DNA of 64,000 nucleotides from Streptomyces sp. NBC_00425 (lineage in GTDB: Bacteria; Actinomycetota; Actinomycetes; Streptomycetales; Streptomycetaceae): positions 7,006,001-7,070,000 of the forward strand of contig NZ_CP107928.1 of the NCBI RefSeq assembly GCF_036030735.1, read 5' to 3'. Within the stretch, counting starts at the first letter, position 1. Every line of letters starts with the position of its first letter. The notes below the pieces were generated by a model. That model was not told the origin of the DNA. It ran no database searches and saw nothing but the letters and a program-made list of their open reading frames with translations. Position numbers and translations under genes: made by a program. Positions 25,710 through 35,087 of the stretch are shown here, in pieces.

Positions 25710-26684
25710 GTGCGCATCGCAGTCACCGGCTCCATCGCGACAGACCACCTCATGACGTTCCCCGGCCGCTTCGCCGATCAGCTCGTCGCGGACCGTCTCC
25801 ACACGGTCTCGCTCTCCTTCCTGGTCGACAACCTGGACGTACGCCGGGGCGGGGTGGGCGCGAACGTCGCCTTCGGCATGGGACAGCTCGGGACCCGCCC
25901 GATCCTGGTCGGCGCCGCGGGCGCGGACTTCGACGAGTACCGGGCCTGGCTGGACCGGCACGGCGTCGACACGGCCTCGGTCCGTATCTCGGAGACCCTG
26001 CACACCGCCCGCTTCGTGTGCACCACCGACGCCGACCACAACCAGATCGGCTCCTTCTACACGGGCGCGATGAGCGAGGCCCGGCTGATCGAGCTGAAGA
26101 CCGTCGCCGACCGCGTGGGCGGCCTCGAGCTGGTCCTGATCGGCGCCGACGACCCGGAGGCCATGCTCCGGCACACCGAGGAGTGCCGGTCCCGGGCGAT
26201 CCCGTTCGCCGCCGACTTCTCCCAGCAGATCGCCCGTATGAACGGCGACGAGATCCGGATACTGCTGGAAGGCGCCTCGTACCTCTTCTCCAACGAGTAC
26301 GAGAAGGGCCTCATCGAGTCCAAGACGGGCTGGTCGGACGCCGAGATCCTGGCCAAGGTCGGCCACCGCGTCACCACTCTCGGCGCGCGCGGCGTCCGCA
26401 TCGAGCGCGCCGGCGAGGACCCGATCGAGGTCGGCTGCCCGGAGGAGGAGGCAAAGGTCGAGCCCACCGGCGTCGGCGACGCCTTCCGCGCCGGCTTCCT
26501 CTCCGGCCTCGCCTGGGGCGTCTCCCACGAGCGCGCCGCCCAGATCGGCTGCATGCTCGCCACCCTGGTGATCGAGACGGTCGGCACCCAGGAGTACCAG
26601 CTGCGCCGCGGCCACTTCATGGATCGCTTCACCAAGGCCTACGGCGAAGAGGCGGGCACCGAGGTCCGCAAGCACCTGGCCTGA
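25710..26684 (+). CDS. PfkB-family carbohydrate kinase, probable adenosine kinase
   Basis: 324-aa PfkB/ribokinase fold. Motif 1 is RRGGVGANVAFGMGQLG; motif 2 is PTGVGDAFRAGF with catalytic Asp257. Its position near ctaC matches the mycobacterial adenosine kinase (Rv2202c), and the conserved GSIATDHLMTFPGRF start also resembles it, so adenosine phosphorylation (purine salvage) is the best guess; sugar kinase activity cannot be excluded. The GTG at 25710 follows AGGAGA. No partner overlaps it; the convergent gene ends 17 bp downstream. Confidence 0.9.
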   Translation: MRIAVTGSIATDHLMTFPGRFADQLVADRLHTVSLSFLVDNLDVRRGGVGANVAFGMGQLGTRPILVGAAGADFDEYRAWLDRHGVDTASVRISETLHTARFVCTTDADHNQIGSFYTGAMSEARLIELKTVADRVGGLELVLIGADDPEAMLRHTEECRSRAIPFAADFSQQIARMNGDEIRILLEGASYLFSNEYEKGLIESKTGWSDAEILAKVGHRVTTLGARGVRIERAGEDPIEVGCPEEEAKVEPTGVGDAFRAGFLSGLAWGVSHERAAQIGCMLATLVIETVGTQEYQLRRGHFMDRFTKAYGEEAGTEVRKHLA

Positions 26685-26701
26685 CAGGGACCGGGCCCGA
26701 C

Positions 26702-28156
26702 TCAGGACAGCCGGCGGACCACGTAGGCAGAGCCTCGGTCCGCCGGCTCCTCACCGGCGTACTCCTGCCCCCGCATCTCGCACCACGCGGGGATGTCGAG
26801 CCGGGCCGCCTCGTCGTCGGACAGCACCCGCACCGTGCCGCCCACCGGCACGTCCCCGATGACCTTCGCCAGCTCGATGACCGGGATCGGGCACCGCCTG
26901 CCCAGCGCGTCCACCACGAGCGCCTCCACCGCGTCCCCGTCCGTCGAGACCGTGTCCGCCGAGGCCGTGTCCGCCGTCGGCGCGTCCCCGGCGGGCCGGA
27001 CCTGCCGGGCGTCCGCCGGGCCGGGCAGGGGCGCGCCGAGCTTCTCCCGCACCGCCGCCACGACCCCCGGCAGCACGTCGAGGAACCGCTCCACGTCGGC
27101 CGAGGCCGCTCCCGCCGGCAACGAGACCCGCACATTTCCCTCACTCAGCACCCCCATCGCCCGCAGCACATGGCTGGGCGTCAGCGTGCTGCTGGTGCAG
27201 GACGATCCGGACGAGACCGAGAAACCCTCCCGGTCCAGCTCGTGCAGCAGCGTCTCCCCGTCCACGTACAGACAGGAGAAGGTCACGATCCCGGGCAGCC
27301 GTCGATGCGGGTCCCCGACCACCTCGACGTCCGGGACGACGTCCGCCACCCGCGCGCGGATCCGCGCCGTCAGCTCCCGCAACCGGTCCGCCTCGGCCGC
27401 CGCCTGAGCCCGCACCGCCCGCAGCGAGGCCGCCGCGGCCACGATCGCCGGAAGGTTCTCGAACCCGGCCGCACGCCCCGACTCCCGCTCGTCCAGGGGC
27501 CCTTGCGGCGCGAACCGGACGCCCTTGCGCACGACGAGCAGCCCGACGCCCGACGGCCCGCCCCACTTGTGCGCGCTCGCCGCCAGCAGCGACCACGGGC
27601 CCTCCACGGCCGCCCACCCCAGCGACTGGGCGGCGTCCACCAGCAACGGCACCCCCGCCTCCCGGCACAGCTCGGCCACCGCCGCCACCGGCTGCTCGGT
27701 GCCCACCTCGTGGTTGGCCGACTGCAGACACGCGAGCGCGGTGTCCGAGCGCAGGGCGTCGGCGTACGACTCGACGGTCACCGCGCCGGTCCGCGTCACC
27801 GGCGTCCGGGTCACCGCCCCGCCCTCCGCCTCGAACACCTCGGCCGAATGGAGTACCGAGGAGTGTTCGACGGCTGACACGATCAGGTGACGTCCGGCCC
27901 GCCGACGACCCGCCAGCGCGCCCGCGATCCCGGAGTGCACGGCCCGCGTCCCGGAGGACGTGAACACCAGCTCGTCCGGCCGGCACCCGACGGCCTCGGC
28001 CGCCGCCTCCCGTGCCGCGTCCAGCAGCATCCGTGCCCGCCGCCCCTCCCGGTACAGCCGGGCGGGATCCGCCCACCCCTCGTCGAGCGAGGCCGACAGG
28101 GCCTGCCGGGCGACGGGATGGAGCGGGACGGCGGAAGCAGCGTCGAAGTAGGCCAC
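26702..28156 (-). CDS. Cysteine desulfurase fused to a TusA-type sulfurtransferase
   Basis: 484-aa fusion. Residues about 1-375 form a class V PLP enzyme of the NifS/IscS type: PLP lysine in SAHKWGG (Lys197) and the catalytic loop SSGSSCTS (Cys320). After a Pro/Thr/Ala linker, residues about 408-484 form a TusA/SirA domain with the CPxP motif RRCPIPVIELAK (Cys422). Desulfurase persulfide could pass directly to the TusA cysteine, for tRNA thiolation or another sulfur acceptor. The GTG at 28156 (VAYFDAASAVPLHP) is chosen; the frame extends further but looks non-coding. It is divergent from ctaC, with 334 bp between. Confidence 0.93.
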   Translation of the reverse strand: MAYFDAASAVPLHPVARQALSASLDEGWADPARLYREGRRARMLLDAAREAAAEAVGCRPDELVFTSSGTRAVHSGIAGALAGRRRAGRHLIVSAVEHSSVLHSAEVFEAEGGAVTRTPVTRTGAVTVESYADALRSDTALACLQSANHEVGTEQPVAAVAELCREAGVPLLVDAAQSLGWAAVEGPWSLLAASAHKWGGPSGVGLLVVRKGVRFAPQGPLDERESGRAAGFENLPAIVAAAASLRAVRAQAAAEADRLRELTARIRARVADVVPDVEVVGDPHRRLPGIVTFSCLYVDGETLLHELDREGFSVSSGSSCTSSTLTPSHVLRAMGVLSEGNVRVSLPAGAASADVERFLDVLPGVVAAVREKLGAPLPGPADARQVRPAGDAPTADTASADTVSTDGDAVEALVVDALGRRCPIPVIELAKVIGDVPVGGTVRVLSDDEAARLDIPAWCEMRGQEYAGEEPADRGSAYVVRRLS

Positions 28157-28490
28157 ACCCCAACGGTAAAGCGCCGGTGAGGCCGGTACTCCAGGGGTAC
28201 GGGACTGTTTCGATCCACGGCCCGGCCGCGCGGACGCGACCGGCCACGGCGTGCCGCAGCCGCCGCACAAGCCGCATTGACGAGCTATTAGGCGCTATCA
28301 GGCGCTCGTCCCACCCCTTCGGGGTGACGGGCGGCGCGTATGCCACCCTCCCCGCGACCCCCCGGAGGGCGTCGGCTAGGGTTTGGTCCGCATAAACATC
28401 CAAACCCCTGCCCGACGCAGGGCGGCGACCGACCAGCGAGAAGGCAGGCCGCAGCCAACCGCGCGGGCGAGACTCTCGGGAAGGCGCTAC
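28157..28490. other. Divergent intergenic region, desulfurase/ctaC
   Basis: 334 bp that must hold promoters in both directions. A TAGGGT (28377-28382) could be a -10 box for ctaC, though no -35 fits. A perfect 8-bp inverted repeat overlaps it (separate entry). No ORF is supported. Confidence 0.5.
28379..28407. promoter_or_regulatory. Inverted repeat upstream of ctaC
   Basis: GGGTTTGG (28379-28386) and CCAAACCC (28400-28407) are perfectly complementary around a 13-nt loop. It overlaps a possible -10 TAGGGT, so it is either an operator or a 5'-leader hairpin of the ctaC transcript. Confidence 0.45.
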
Positions 28491-29450
28491 GTGAGTCCCA
28501 ACGGCTCCGACCGCTCGCCGCGGCGCCCGATGCGGCGGAAGCTGCTGCAGGCAATGACCGCGGGCCTGGTCCTGGCGACCGCCACCGGTTGCACATACAA
28601 GGACTTCCCCCGCCTTGGTATGCCCACCCCGGTCACAGAAGAGGCTCCGCGGATCCTCTCCCTGTGGCAGGGCTCCTGGGCTGCCGCGCTGGCCACCGGC
28701 GTGCTGGTGTGGGGCCTGATCCTGTGGAGTGCTTTCTTCCACCGGCGCAGCCGCACAAAGGTCGAAGTTCCTCCGCAGACCAGGTACAACATGCCGATCG
28801 AGGCGCTGTACACGGTCGTCCCCATCATCATCGTCTCGGTGCTGTTCTACTTCACCGCCCGTGACGAGTCGAAGCTGCTGAGCCTCGAGAAGAAGCCCGA
28901 CGTCACGGTCAACGTGGTGGGCTTCCAGTGGAGCTGGTGCTTCAACTACATCGAGAACGTCGCCGGTTCCAGCGGGGACGCGAAGACCGACAAGAACCTG
29001 GCCGCGATCCCGGACCGGTACAAGAAGGACTTCCCGTCCGACGCGGGCGGCGTCTACACCTGCGGCACCCCCGGTGAGAAGAACCCGCAGACCCACAACC
29101 CGGGCCCGACCCTCTGGCTCCCCAAGGGCAAGACGGTCCGCTTCGTCCTCACCTCGCGGGACGTCATCCACTCCTTCTGGGTGGTGCCGTTCCTCATGAA
29201 GCAGGACGTCATCCCGGGTCACACCAACTCCTTCCAGGTGACCCCCAACCGCGAGGGCACCTTCCTGGGCAAGTGCGCCGAGCTCTGCGGCGTCGACCAC
29301 TCCCGGATGCTGTTCAACGTGAAGGTCGTCTCGCCGGAGCGTTACGAGCAGCACCTGAAGGACATCGCCAAGAACGGGCAGACCGGTTACGTTCCGGCCG
29401 GCATCGAACAAACGAGCCCCGAGAAGAACCGGGAGTCGAACGTCCTGTGA
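28491..29450 (+). CDS. ctaC: Cytochrome c oxidase subunit II (aa3 type)
   Basis: 319-aa lipoprotein of the terminal oxidase; carries the binuclear CuA centre that receives electrons from the bcc complex. The signal peptide ends in a lipobox (LVLATATGC, Cys about 34). Two membrane helices follow ([20 protein letters not shown] and [20 protein letters not shown]), then the cupredoxin domain with the CuA motif [12 protein letters not shown] (Cys262, Cys266, His270, Met273). An extra segment (about residues 160-200) is typical of actinobacterial subunit II. The GTG at 28491 is preceded by GGGAAGG. The stop overlaps the start of ctaD (GTGA). Confidence 0.96.
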   Translation: MSPNGSDRSPRRPMRRKLLQAMTAGLVLATATGCTYKDFPRLGMPTPVTEEAPRILSLWQGSWAAALATGVLVWGLILWSAFFHRRSRTKVEVPPQTRYNMPIEALYTVVPIIIVSVLFYFTARDESKLLSLEKKPDVTVNVVGFQWSWCFNYIENVAGSSGDAKTDKNLAAIPDRYKKDFPSDAGGVYTCGTPGEKNPQTHNPGPTLWLPKGKTVRFVLTSRDVIHSFWVVPFLMKQDVIPGHTNSFQVTPNREGTFLGKCAELCGVDHSRMLFNVKVVSPERYEQHLKDIAKNGQTGYVPAGIEQTSPEKNRESNVL

Positions 29451-31183
29451 GCATCCTCAACGAACCCCAGGGTGCCTCCGCAGCTGAGGACTCGTACGAG
29501 AACGAGCTGCCGGTCAGGCGCCGGCAGCCCGGCAACGTCGTGGTGAAGTGGCTGACGACCACCGACCACAAGACCATCGGTACGTTGTACCTGGTCACGT
29601 CGTTCGCGTTCTTCTGCATCGGCGGCGTCATGGCGCTCCTCATGCGCGCCGAGCTCGCCCGTCCGGGCCTGCAGATCATGTCGAACGAGCAGTTCAACCA
29701 GGCGTTCACGATGCACGGCACGATCATGCTGCTGATGTTCGCGACGCCGCTGTTCGCCGGCTTCACGAACTGGATCATGCCGCTGCAGATCGGCGCGCCC
29801 GACGTGGCGTTCCCGCGGCTGAACATGTTCGCCTACTGGCTCTACCTGTTCGGCTCGACCATCGCCGTGGGCGGCTTCCTCACCCCGCAGGGTGCGGCCG
29901 ACTTCGGCTGGTTCGCCTACTCCCCGCTGTCGGACGCGGTCCGCTCGCCGGGCCTCGGCGCCGACCTGTGGATCATGGGTCTGGCCTTCTCCGGCTTCGG
30001 CACGATCCTCGGCGCGGTCAACTTCATCACCACGATCATCTGCATGCGCGCGCCGGGCATGACGATGTTCCGCATGCCGATCTTCACGTGGAACGTGCTG
30101 CTGACGGCCGTCCTGGTCCTGCTGGCCTTCCCCGTCCTCGCCGCCGCGCTGTTCGCGCTGGAGGCGGATCGGAAATTCGGGGCACATGTCTTCGACGCGG
30201 CCAACGGCGGCGCGTTGCTGTGGCAGCACCTCTTCTGGTTCTTCGGCCATCCAGAGGTGTACATCATCGCCCTGCCGTTCTTCGGCATCATCTCCGAGGT
30301 CATCCCGGTCTTCTCCCGCAAGCCGATGTTCGGCTACATGGGCCTGATCGCCGCGACGATCTCGATCGCGGGCCTGTCCGTGACGGTGTGGGCGCACCAC
30401 ATGTACGTCACCGGCGGTGTGCTGCTTCCGTTCTTCTCCTTCATGACGTTCCTCATCGCCGTCCCGACCGGCGTGAAGTTCTTCAACTGGATCGGAACGA
30501 TGTGGAAGGGCTCGCTGTCCTTCGAGACGCCGATGCTGTGGGCGACGGGCTTCCTGATCACCTTCACCTTCGGTGGTCTGACCGGCGTCATCCTGGCCTC
30601 GCCGCCGATGGACTTCCACGTCTCCGACTCGTACTTCGTGGTGGCGCACTTCCACTACGTCGTGTTCGGCACGGTCGTCTTCGCGATGTTCTCCGGCTTC
30701 CACTTCTGGTGGCCGAAGATGACGGGCAAGATGCTCGACGAGCGGCTCGGCAAGATCACGTTCTGGACGCTGTTCATCGGCTTCCACGGCACCTTCCTGG
30801 TCCAGCACTGGCTGGGCGCCGAGGGCATGCCGCGTCGTTACGCGGACTACCTCGCCGCCGACGGGTTCACCGCCCTGAACACGATCTCGACGATCAGCTC
30901 GTTCGTCCTCGGTCTGTCCGTGCTGCCGTTCTTCTACAACGTGTGGAAGACCGCCAAGTACGGCAAGCCGGTCGGCGTCGACGACCCGTGGGGCTACGGC
31001 CGCTCCCTGGAGTGGGCCACCTCCTGCCCGCCGCCGCGCCACAACTTCCTCACCCTGCCGCGGATCCGCAGCGAATCCCCGGCGTTCGACCTGCACCACC
31101 CGGAGATCGCCGCGCTCGAGCAGCTGGAGCACAGCGGCCACGGCGCCAGCGCCATCGCGGGCAGCAAGGAGGCCGGCAAGTGA
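29447..31183 (+). CDS. ctaD: Cytochrome c oxidase subunit I
   Basis: 578-aa catalytic subunit with heme a, heme a3 and CuB; 12 membrane helices. Heme ligand His in [10 protein letters not shown]; CuB ligands in [15 protein letters not shown] and [10 protein letters not shown]; proximal His pair in [10 protein letters not shown]. The D- and K-channel region looks conserved. Start at the GTG at 29447, overlapping the ctaC stop, so the two are translationally coupled; ctaF follows with a similar overlap. Together with ctaE these give the aa3 oxidase of the bcc-aa3 supercomplex. Confidence 0.97.
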   Translation: MSILNEPQGASAAEDSYENELPVRRRQPGNVVVKWLTTTDHKTIGTLYLVTSFAFFCIGGVMALLMRAELARPGLQIMSNEQFNQAFTMHGTIMLLMFATPLFAGFTNWIMPLQIGAPDVAFPRLNMFAYWLYLFGSTIAVGGFLTPQGAADFGWFAYSPLSDAVRSPGLGADLWIMGLAFSGFGTILGAVNFITTIICMRAPGMTMFRMPIFTWNVLLTAVLVLLAFPVLAAALFALEADRKFGAHVFDAANGGALLWQHLFWFFGHPEVYIIALPFFGIISEVIPVFSRKPMFGYMGLIAATISIAGLSVTVWAHHMYVTGGVLLPFFSFMTFLIAVPTGVKFFNWIGTMWKGSLSFETPMLWATGFLITFTFGGLTGVILASPPMDFHVSDSYFVVAHFHYVVFGTVVFAMFSGFHFWWPKMTGKMLDERLGKITFWTLFIGFHGTFLVQHWLGAEGMPRRYADYLAADGFTALNTISTISSFVLGLSVLPFFYNVWKTAKYGKPVGVDDPWGYGRSLEWATSCPPPRHNFLTLPRIRSESPAFDLHHPEIAALEQLEHSGHGASAIAGSKEAGK

Positions 31184-31578
31184 AGATCCAGGGCAAGATG
31201 TTCGTCTGGCTGAGCGTCTTCGTCCTCGCCATGGCGATCGTCTATGGCGTGTGGTCGAAGGAGCCGGCCGGCACCACGGCGCTCTTCCTGGCCTTCGGCC
31301 TGTGCATCATGATCGGCTTCTACCTGGGCTTCACCGCCCGGCGGGTCGACGCGGGCGCGCAGGACAACAAGGAGGCGGACGTCGCGGACGACGCCGGCGA
31401 GCTGGGCTTCTTCAGCCCGCACAGCTGGCAGCCGCTGTCGCTCGCCATCGGCGGCGCCCTGGCCTTCCTCGGTGTCGCGGTCGGCTGGTGGCTGCTCTAC
31501 TTCTCCGTCCCGATGATCATGATCGGTCTCTGGGGCTGGGTCTTCGAGTACTACCGCGGTGAGAGCCGCACCCAGTAA
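31180..31578 (+). CDS. ctaF: Cytochrome c oxidase subunit IV
   Basis: 132-aa actinobacterial subunit IV with four membrane helices ([73 protein letters not shown]). The GTG at 31180 overlaps the ctaD stop. The terminator at 31599 ends the ctaC-ctaD-ctaF operon. Confidence 0.94.
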   Translation: MKIQGKMFVWLSVFVLAMAIVYGVWSKEPAGTTALFLAFGLCIMIGFYLGFTARRVDAGAQDNKEADVADDAGELGFFSPHSWQPLSLAIGGALAFLGVAVGWWLLYFSVPMIMIGLWGWVFEYYRGESRTQ

Positions 31579-31598
31579 CACGCGCTGAACGCGGCGAG

Positions 31599-31630
31599 AG
31601 CCCGGACACTCCGTCAGGAGCGTCCGGGCT
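31599..31630 (+). terminator. Rho-independent terminator of ctaCDF
   Basis: 14-bp stem with one mismatch: AGCCCGGACACTCC (31599-31612), loop GTCA, GGAGCGTCCGGGCT (31617-31630), followed by a short T run. Confidence 0.85.
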
Positions 31631-31697
31631 CACGCTTTTGCCGTAGCGGGCGTGCTCCGTCCGTGTCACTCAGCGCGCCGCCGCGGGGGCGGCTCCC

Positions 31698-31703
31698 TAG
31701 CGT
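31698..31703 (+). promoter_or_regulatory. -10 box, leaderless candidate for the L,D-transpeptidase gene
   Basis: TAGCGT lies 6 nt before the ATG at 31710; no Shine-Dalgarno sequence. Confidence 0.4.
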
Positions 31704-31709
31704 GAAGTC

Positions 31710-32963
31710 ATGAGCCACCAACCCCGCCCCCGCACCGTCGTCGGCTGCACCCTGCTGGTGATCGCCCTGGGCGCGGTCGCAAGCGCCTGCGGCTCCGACG
31801 GCAACCCGCTCTCCGCGCGCCCCTACGACGCGACGGACCAGATCTCCTTCAACGCCCCCGACGGCGACGGGAAGAAGGCCGACCCGGACAAGCCTCTCGA
31901 GGTCACCGCCGACGACAGCGACCGCATCACGGACGTCACCGCCGTCGACTCCACCGGCCGCTACGTGGCGGGCCGACTCTCCGCCGACGGCAGCCGCTGG
32001 CGCAGCACCGAACCCCTGGCCGCCGGCGCCCACTACACGGTCCGGGTGAGCACCGAGGACGACGACGGGGCGCCCGGCCGCCGGGTCCTCTCCTTCGACA
32101 CGGGCAAGCCCACCGTAAAGAAGCGGCTGGCGGTCGAGTTCGGCCCCGAGGCGGGCGAGTACGGCGTCGGCCAGCCCGTCGTCGCCAAACTCGACCAGCC
32201 GGTCAAGGACCCCGCACAGCGGGCTGTCGTCGAACGGGGGCTGAAGGTGGACTCCACGCCCTTCGCCCAGGGCGGCTGGCACTGGGTGGACGACAAGGAG
32301 CTCCACTACCGGCCCAAGGAGTACTGGCCCGCCCACGCCACCGTCCGCGCCCACAGCAACCTGGACGGCATCAAGATCAGCGACCGGCTGTGGGGCGGCC
32401 CCGTGAAGGAGCTCCGACTCACCACCGGCGACCGGGTCATCGCCGTGACGGACGCGTCGACGCACTCCATGACGGTCTCCAGGAACAACCAGGAGATCAA
32501 GCAGATCCCCGTCACCACCGGCAAGCCCGGCTTCGACACCCGCAACGGCGTCAAGGTCGTCCTGGGCAAGGAGTACTACGTACGTATGCGCGGGACCACC
32601 GTCGGCATCGCCGAGGGCTCCGCGGACTCGTACGACCTGCCCGTCTACTACGCCACCCGCGTCACCTGGAGCGGCGAGTACGTCCACGCCGCCCCCTGGT
32701 CGGTCGGCTCCCAGGGGTACGCCAACGTCAGCCACGGCTGCACCGGCATGAGCACGGCCAACGCCGAGTGGTTCTTCGACAACATCCGCCAGGGCGACGT
32801 CGTTCAGGTCGTCAACAGCAACGGCGACACCATGGAGACGTTCGGCAACGGCTTCGGCGACTGGAACCTGGACTGGGCCAGATGGACCAAGGGCAGCGCT
32901 CTGACGGGCGCCAAGCAGAAGACGCAAGCGGAGACGGCACGCCTGAGTCCGGCGGCGGTCTGA
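31710..32963 (+). CDS. L,D-transpeptidase lipoprotein
   Basis: 417-aa exported enzyme that makes 3-3 cross-links in peptidoglycan. The signal peptide ends in a lipobox (LGAVASAC). Two Ig-like domains span about residues 55-240, followed by the YkuD catalytic domain (about 245-370) with SHGCTGMS (catalytic Cys344, preceding His) and a conserved upstream His in GEYVHAAPW. The layout matches actinobacterial Ldt proteins (LdtMt2-like). The gene interrupts the cytochrome oxidase/bcc block and has its own promoter-like sequence. A TAGCGT 6 nt from the ATG suggests a leaderless mRNA. Confidence 0.94.
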   Translation: MSHQPRPRTVVGCTLLVIALGAVASACGSDGNPLSARPYDATDQISFNAPDGDGKKADPDKPLEVTADDSDRITDVTAVDSTGRYVAGRLSADGSRWRSTEPLAAGAHYTVRVSTEDDDGAPGRRVLSFDTGKPTVKKRLAVEFGPEAGEYGVGQPVVAKLDQPVKDPAQRAVVERGLKVDSTPFAQGGWHWVDDKELHYRPKEYWPAHATVRAHSNLDGIKISDRLWGGPVKELRLTTGDRVIAVTDASTHSMTVSRNNQEIKQIPVTTGKPGFDTRNGVKVVLGKEYYVRMRGTTVGIAEGSADSYDLPVYYATRVTWSGEYVHAAPWSVGSQGYANVSHGCTGMSTANAEWFFDNIRQGDVVQVVNSNGDTMETFGNGFGDWNLDWARWTKGSALTGAKQKTQAETARLSPAAV

Positions 32964-32972
32964 ACCGCGCGG

Positions 32973-32999
32973 GGGGCGACGACGAACCGCGTCCCGCCC
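32973..32999. terminator. Hairpin between convergent L,D-transpeptidase and pseudo-receiver genes
   Basis: 7-bp stem GGGGGCG (32973-32979) with CGCCCCC (32993-32999) around a 13-nt loop, between the convergent genes ending at 32963 and 33009. Confidence 0.5.
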
Positions 33000-33008
33000 C
33001 CTGAGCCG

Positions 33009-33413
33009 CTACGCGCTCTGCTGAAGGCCCTTCGTCCGCAGCAGGGCCGCGAGCGCCCCCGCGAACTCCACGGGCTCCACGGGCAGCGTCACAGCCGCGT
33101 CCGCGCGGCTCCAGGTCGCGAGCCACGCGTCCTGGGGCCGCCCGATGAGCAGCAGCACCGGCGGACACCGGAAGACCTCGTCCTTGAGCTGACGGCACAG
33201 ACCCATGCCGCCCATGGGGGCGGTCTCCCCGTCGAGGACGACGACGTCGATGCCGCCCTTCTCGAGCTCCCGCAGCACCGCCGGCGCCGTCGCGCACTCC
33301 ACGAACTCCACCACAGGGGCGTCCGGCGCGGGCCTGCGCCCGGTCGCGAGCCGCACCTGCTCCCGCGTGTTGGCGTCGTCGCTGTAGACCAGCACCGTGG
33401 CGGTCGCCTGCAT
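33009..33413 (-). CDS. Atypical response-regulator receiver domain (pseudo-receiver)
   Basis: 134-aa single-domain protein with a CheY-like fold (VLVYSDDANTREQVR, VVVLDGETAPMGG, VLLLIGRPQD, AAVTLPVEP). The acidic pair and the phosphoacceptor-position Asp are present, but the conserved Thr/Ser (position occupied by Ile, LLLIG) and Lys (Leu, TLPVEP) are lost, so normal phosphorelay is unlikely. No output domain. It is convergent with the transpeptidase and divergent from ctaE, with 178 bp between. The ATG at 33413 has GGAGG a few nucleotides upstream. Role unknown; a conserved neighbour of the respiratory genes in Streptomyces as I remember. Confidence 0.85.
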   Translation of the reverse strand: MQATATVLVYSDDANTREQVRLATGRRPAPDAPVVEFVECATAPAVLRELEKGGIDVVVLDGETAPMGGMGLCRQLKDEVFRCPPVLLLIGRPQDAWLATWSRADAAVTLPVEPVEFAGALAALLRTKGLQQSA

Positions 33414-33540
33414 GCTTCCTCCGTGACATCAGCGTCGTACGGACAGAACCGATGCCGCGGATGCTACTCCCTCACCCACCTCGTCCACACCGCCTGGAAC
33501 ACCACTTCGATGGGCCATACGGGCACTACACACGGGGCGA

Positions 33541-33568
33541 TCACTCCGAACGGCACCCCCCGGAGTGA
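33541..33568. promoter_or_regulatory. Inverted repeat upstream of ctaE
   Basis: TCACTCCG (33541-33548) and CGGAGTGA (33561-33568), perfect 8-bp arms with a 12-nt spacer, 24-51 bp before the ctaE start. Confidence 0.4.
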
Positions 33569-33581
33569 GGGCGGGATAAGG

Positions 33582-33600
33582 GACCGACATAATGTCGGTC
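33582..33600. promoter_or_regulatory. Perfect 19-bp palindrome covering the ctaE start codon
   Basis: GACCGACAT (33582-33590), A, ATGTCGGTC (33592-33600). The right arm contains the ATG. It could be a repressor operator or an RNA hairpin hiding the start. Confidence 0.5.
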
Positions 33601-34212
33601 GTGGCGACAGCAACGACAGTAGAAACCGGGCACGCGCACCCGTCGGTCAATCGGCCGAACCTCACCAGCGTCGGAACCATCATCTGGCTGAGCTCCGAGC
33701 TGATGTTCTTCGCGGCCCTCTTCGCGATGTACTTCACCCTGCGATCGGTGACGGGTCCTGATCACTGGAAGGAGATGGCCGAGGCGCTGAACCTTCCGTT
33801 CTCGGCCACCAACACCACGATCCTGGTGCTCTCCTCGCTCACCTGCCAGCTCGGCGTCTTCGCCGCCGAGCGCGGTGACGTGAAGAAGCTCAGAATGTGG
33901 TTCATCGTCACCTTCATCATGGGTGCGATCTTCATCGGCGGTCAGATCTACGAGTACACGGAGTTGGTGAAGAAGGACGGGCTCTCGCTCTCCTCCGACC
34001 CGTACGGCTCGGTGTTCTACCTGACCACCGGCTTCCACGGCATGCACGTGACGGGCGGCCTCATCGCCTTCCTGTTCGTCCTCGGGCGTACCTACGCGGC
34101 CAAGAGGTTCACCCACGAGCAGGCGACCGCGGCCATCGTCGTGTCCTACTACTGGCACTTCGTCGATGTCGTCTGGATCGGCCTCTTCGCCACGATCTAC
34201 CTGATCAAGTAG
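33592..34212 (+). CDS. ctaE: Cytochrome c oxidase subunit III
   Basis: 206-aa subunit III with five membrane helices, beginning after residue about 25 ([19 protein letters not shown]) and ending with [20 protein letters not shown]; conserved Glu and His residues in FHGMHVTGG. Start: ATG at 33592 with AAGGG 10 nt upstream; a GTG at 33601 ([11 protein letters not shown]) is an alternative. The start codon lies inside a perfect 19-bp palindrome. It is cotranscribed with qcrC, qcrA and qcrB, 62 bp downstream, as in mycobacteria, tying oxidase subunit III to the bcc complex. Confidence 0.96.
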   Translation: MSVVATATTVETGHAHPSVNRPNLTSVGTIIWLSSELMFFAALFAMYFTLRSVTGPDHWKEMAEALNLPFSATNTTILVLSSLTCQLGVFAAERGDVKKLRMWFIVTFIMGAIFIGGQIYEYTELVKKDGLSLSSDPYGSVFYLTTGFHGMHVTGGLIAFLFVLGRTYAAKRFTHEQATAAIVVSYYWHFVDVVWIGLFATIYLIK

Positions 34213-34274
34213 CCGGGCCCGCTCCCGCACCTCCACAAGCATCGACGCAGAAGATCCTGACACCGGGGTAATCC

Positions 34275-35087
34275 GTGAAAAAGCTCTCCGCACGACGACG
34301 CCATCCGCTGGCGGCGCTCGTCGTCCTAGTCCTATCGCTGGCATGCACAGGGTGGCTGTTCTCCGCGCTCGCGCCCGCGAGCAAGGCGCAGGCAGACGAC
34401 ACCGCCCAGTCCCTCGCCATCGACGAGGGCAAGAAGCTCTATGCCGTCGGCTGCGCCAGCTGCCACGGCACCGGCGGTCAGGGCAGCTCCGACGGTCCGA
34501 GCCTGGTCGGCGTGGGCGCCGCGGCCGTCGACTTCCAGGTCGGCACCGGCCGCATGCCGGCGGCGACCTCCCAGGGCCCGCAGGTGGTGAAGAAGAAGAA
34601 CATCTACTCGCAGGCCGAGATCGACCAGCTCGCCGCGTACATCGCCTCGCTGGGCGCCGGCCCGACCGTCCCGACCGAGGCCGAGTACGGCCCGGAGGGC
34701 GCGGACATCGCCAAGGGCGGCGACCTGTTCCGCACCAACTGCGCGCAGTGCCACAACTTCACCGGAAAGGGCGGCGCCCTGACGAAGGGCAAGTTCGCTC
34801 CGACCCTCGAGGACGTGGACCCGAAGCACGTCTACGAGGCGATGCAGACCGGCCCGCAGAACATGCCCTCCTTCCCCGACACCACCCTGTCGGAGCAGAA
34901 CAAGAAGGACATCATCGCGTACCTGCACGCGGTCAACAGCAGCGACACCGACAACCCCGGTGGTCTGGAGCTGGGCGGCCTCGGGCCGGTCAGTGAGGGT
35001 CTGTTCGCCTGGATCTTCGGACTCGGCGCCCTGATCGCGGTCGCCGTCTGGGTCGCCGCTCGGACCGCAAAGGCCAAGAAGTCATGA
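34275..35087 (+). CDS. qcrC: Diheme cytochrome c subunit of the bcc complex
   Basis: 270-aa membrane-anchored cytochrome with two CxxCH heme sites (CASCH at Cys60-His64 and CAQCH at Cys156-His160), which replaces soluble cytochrome c and passes electrons directly to the CuA of CtaC. It has an N-terminal membrane helix (LAALVVLVLSLACTGWLF) and a C-terminal anchor (LFAWIFGLGALIAVAVWVAA). The GTG at 34275 (VKKLSARRRH) is the start. Its TGA overlaps the qcrA ATG (ATGA). Confidence 0.97.
   Translation: MKKLSARRRHPLAALVVLVLSLACTGWLFSALAPASKAQADDTAQSLAIDEGKKLYAVGCASCHGTGGQGSSDGPSLVGVGAAAVDFQVGTGRMPAATSQGPQVVKKKNIYSQAEIDQLAAYIASLGAGPTVPTEAEYGPEGADIAKGGDLFRTNCAQCHNFTGKGGALTKGKFAPTLEDVDPKHVYEAMQTGPQNMPSFPDTTLSEQNKKDIIAYLHAVNSSDTDNPGGLELGGLGPVSEGLFAWIFGLGALIAVAVWVAARTAKAKKS

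Noticed and set aside
33601..34212. GTG at 33601 as the start of ctaE
   Set aside because: Possible, but AAGGG lies at a usable distance from ATG 33592, which was kept; the palindrome makes the question worth testing.
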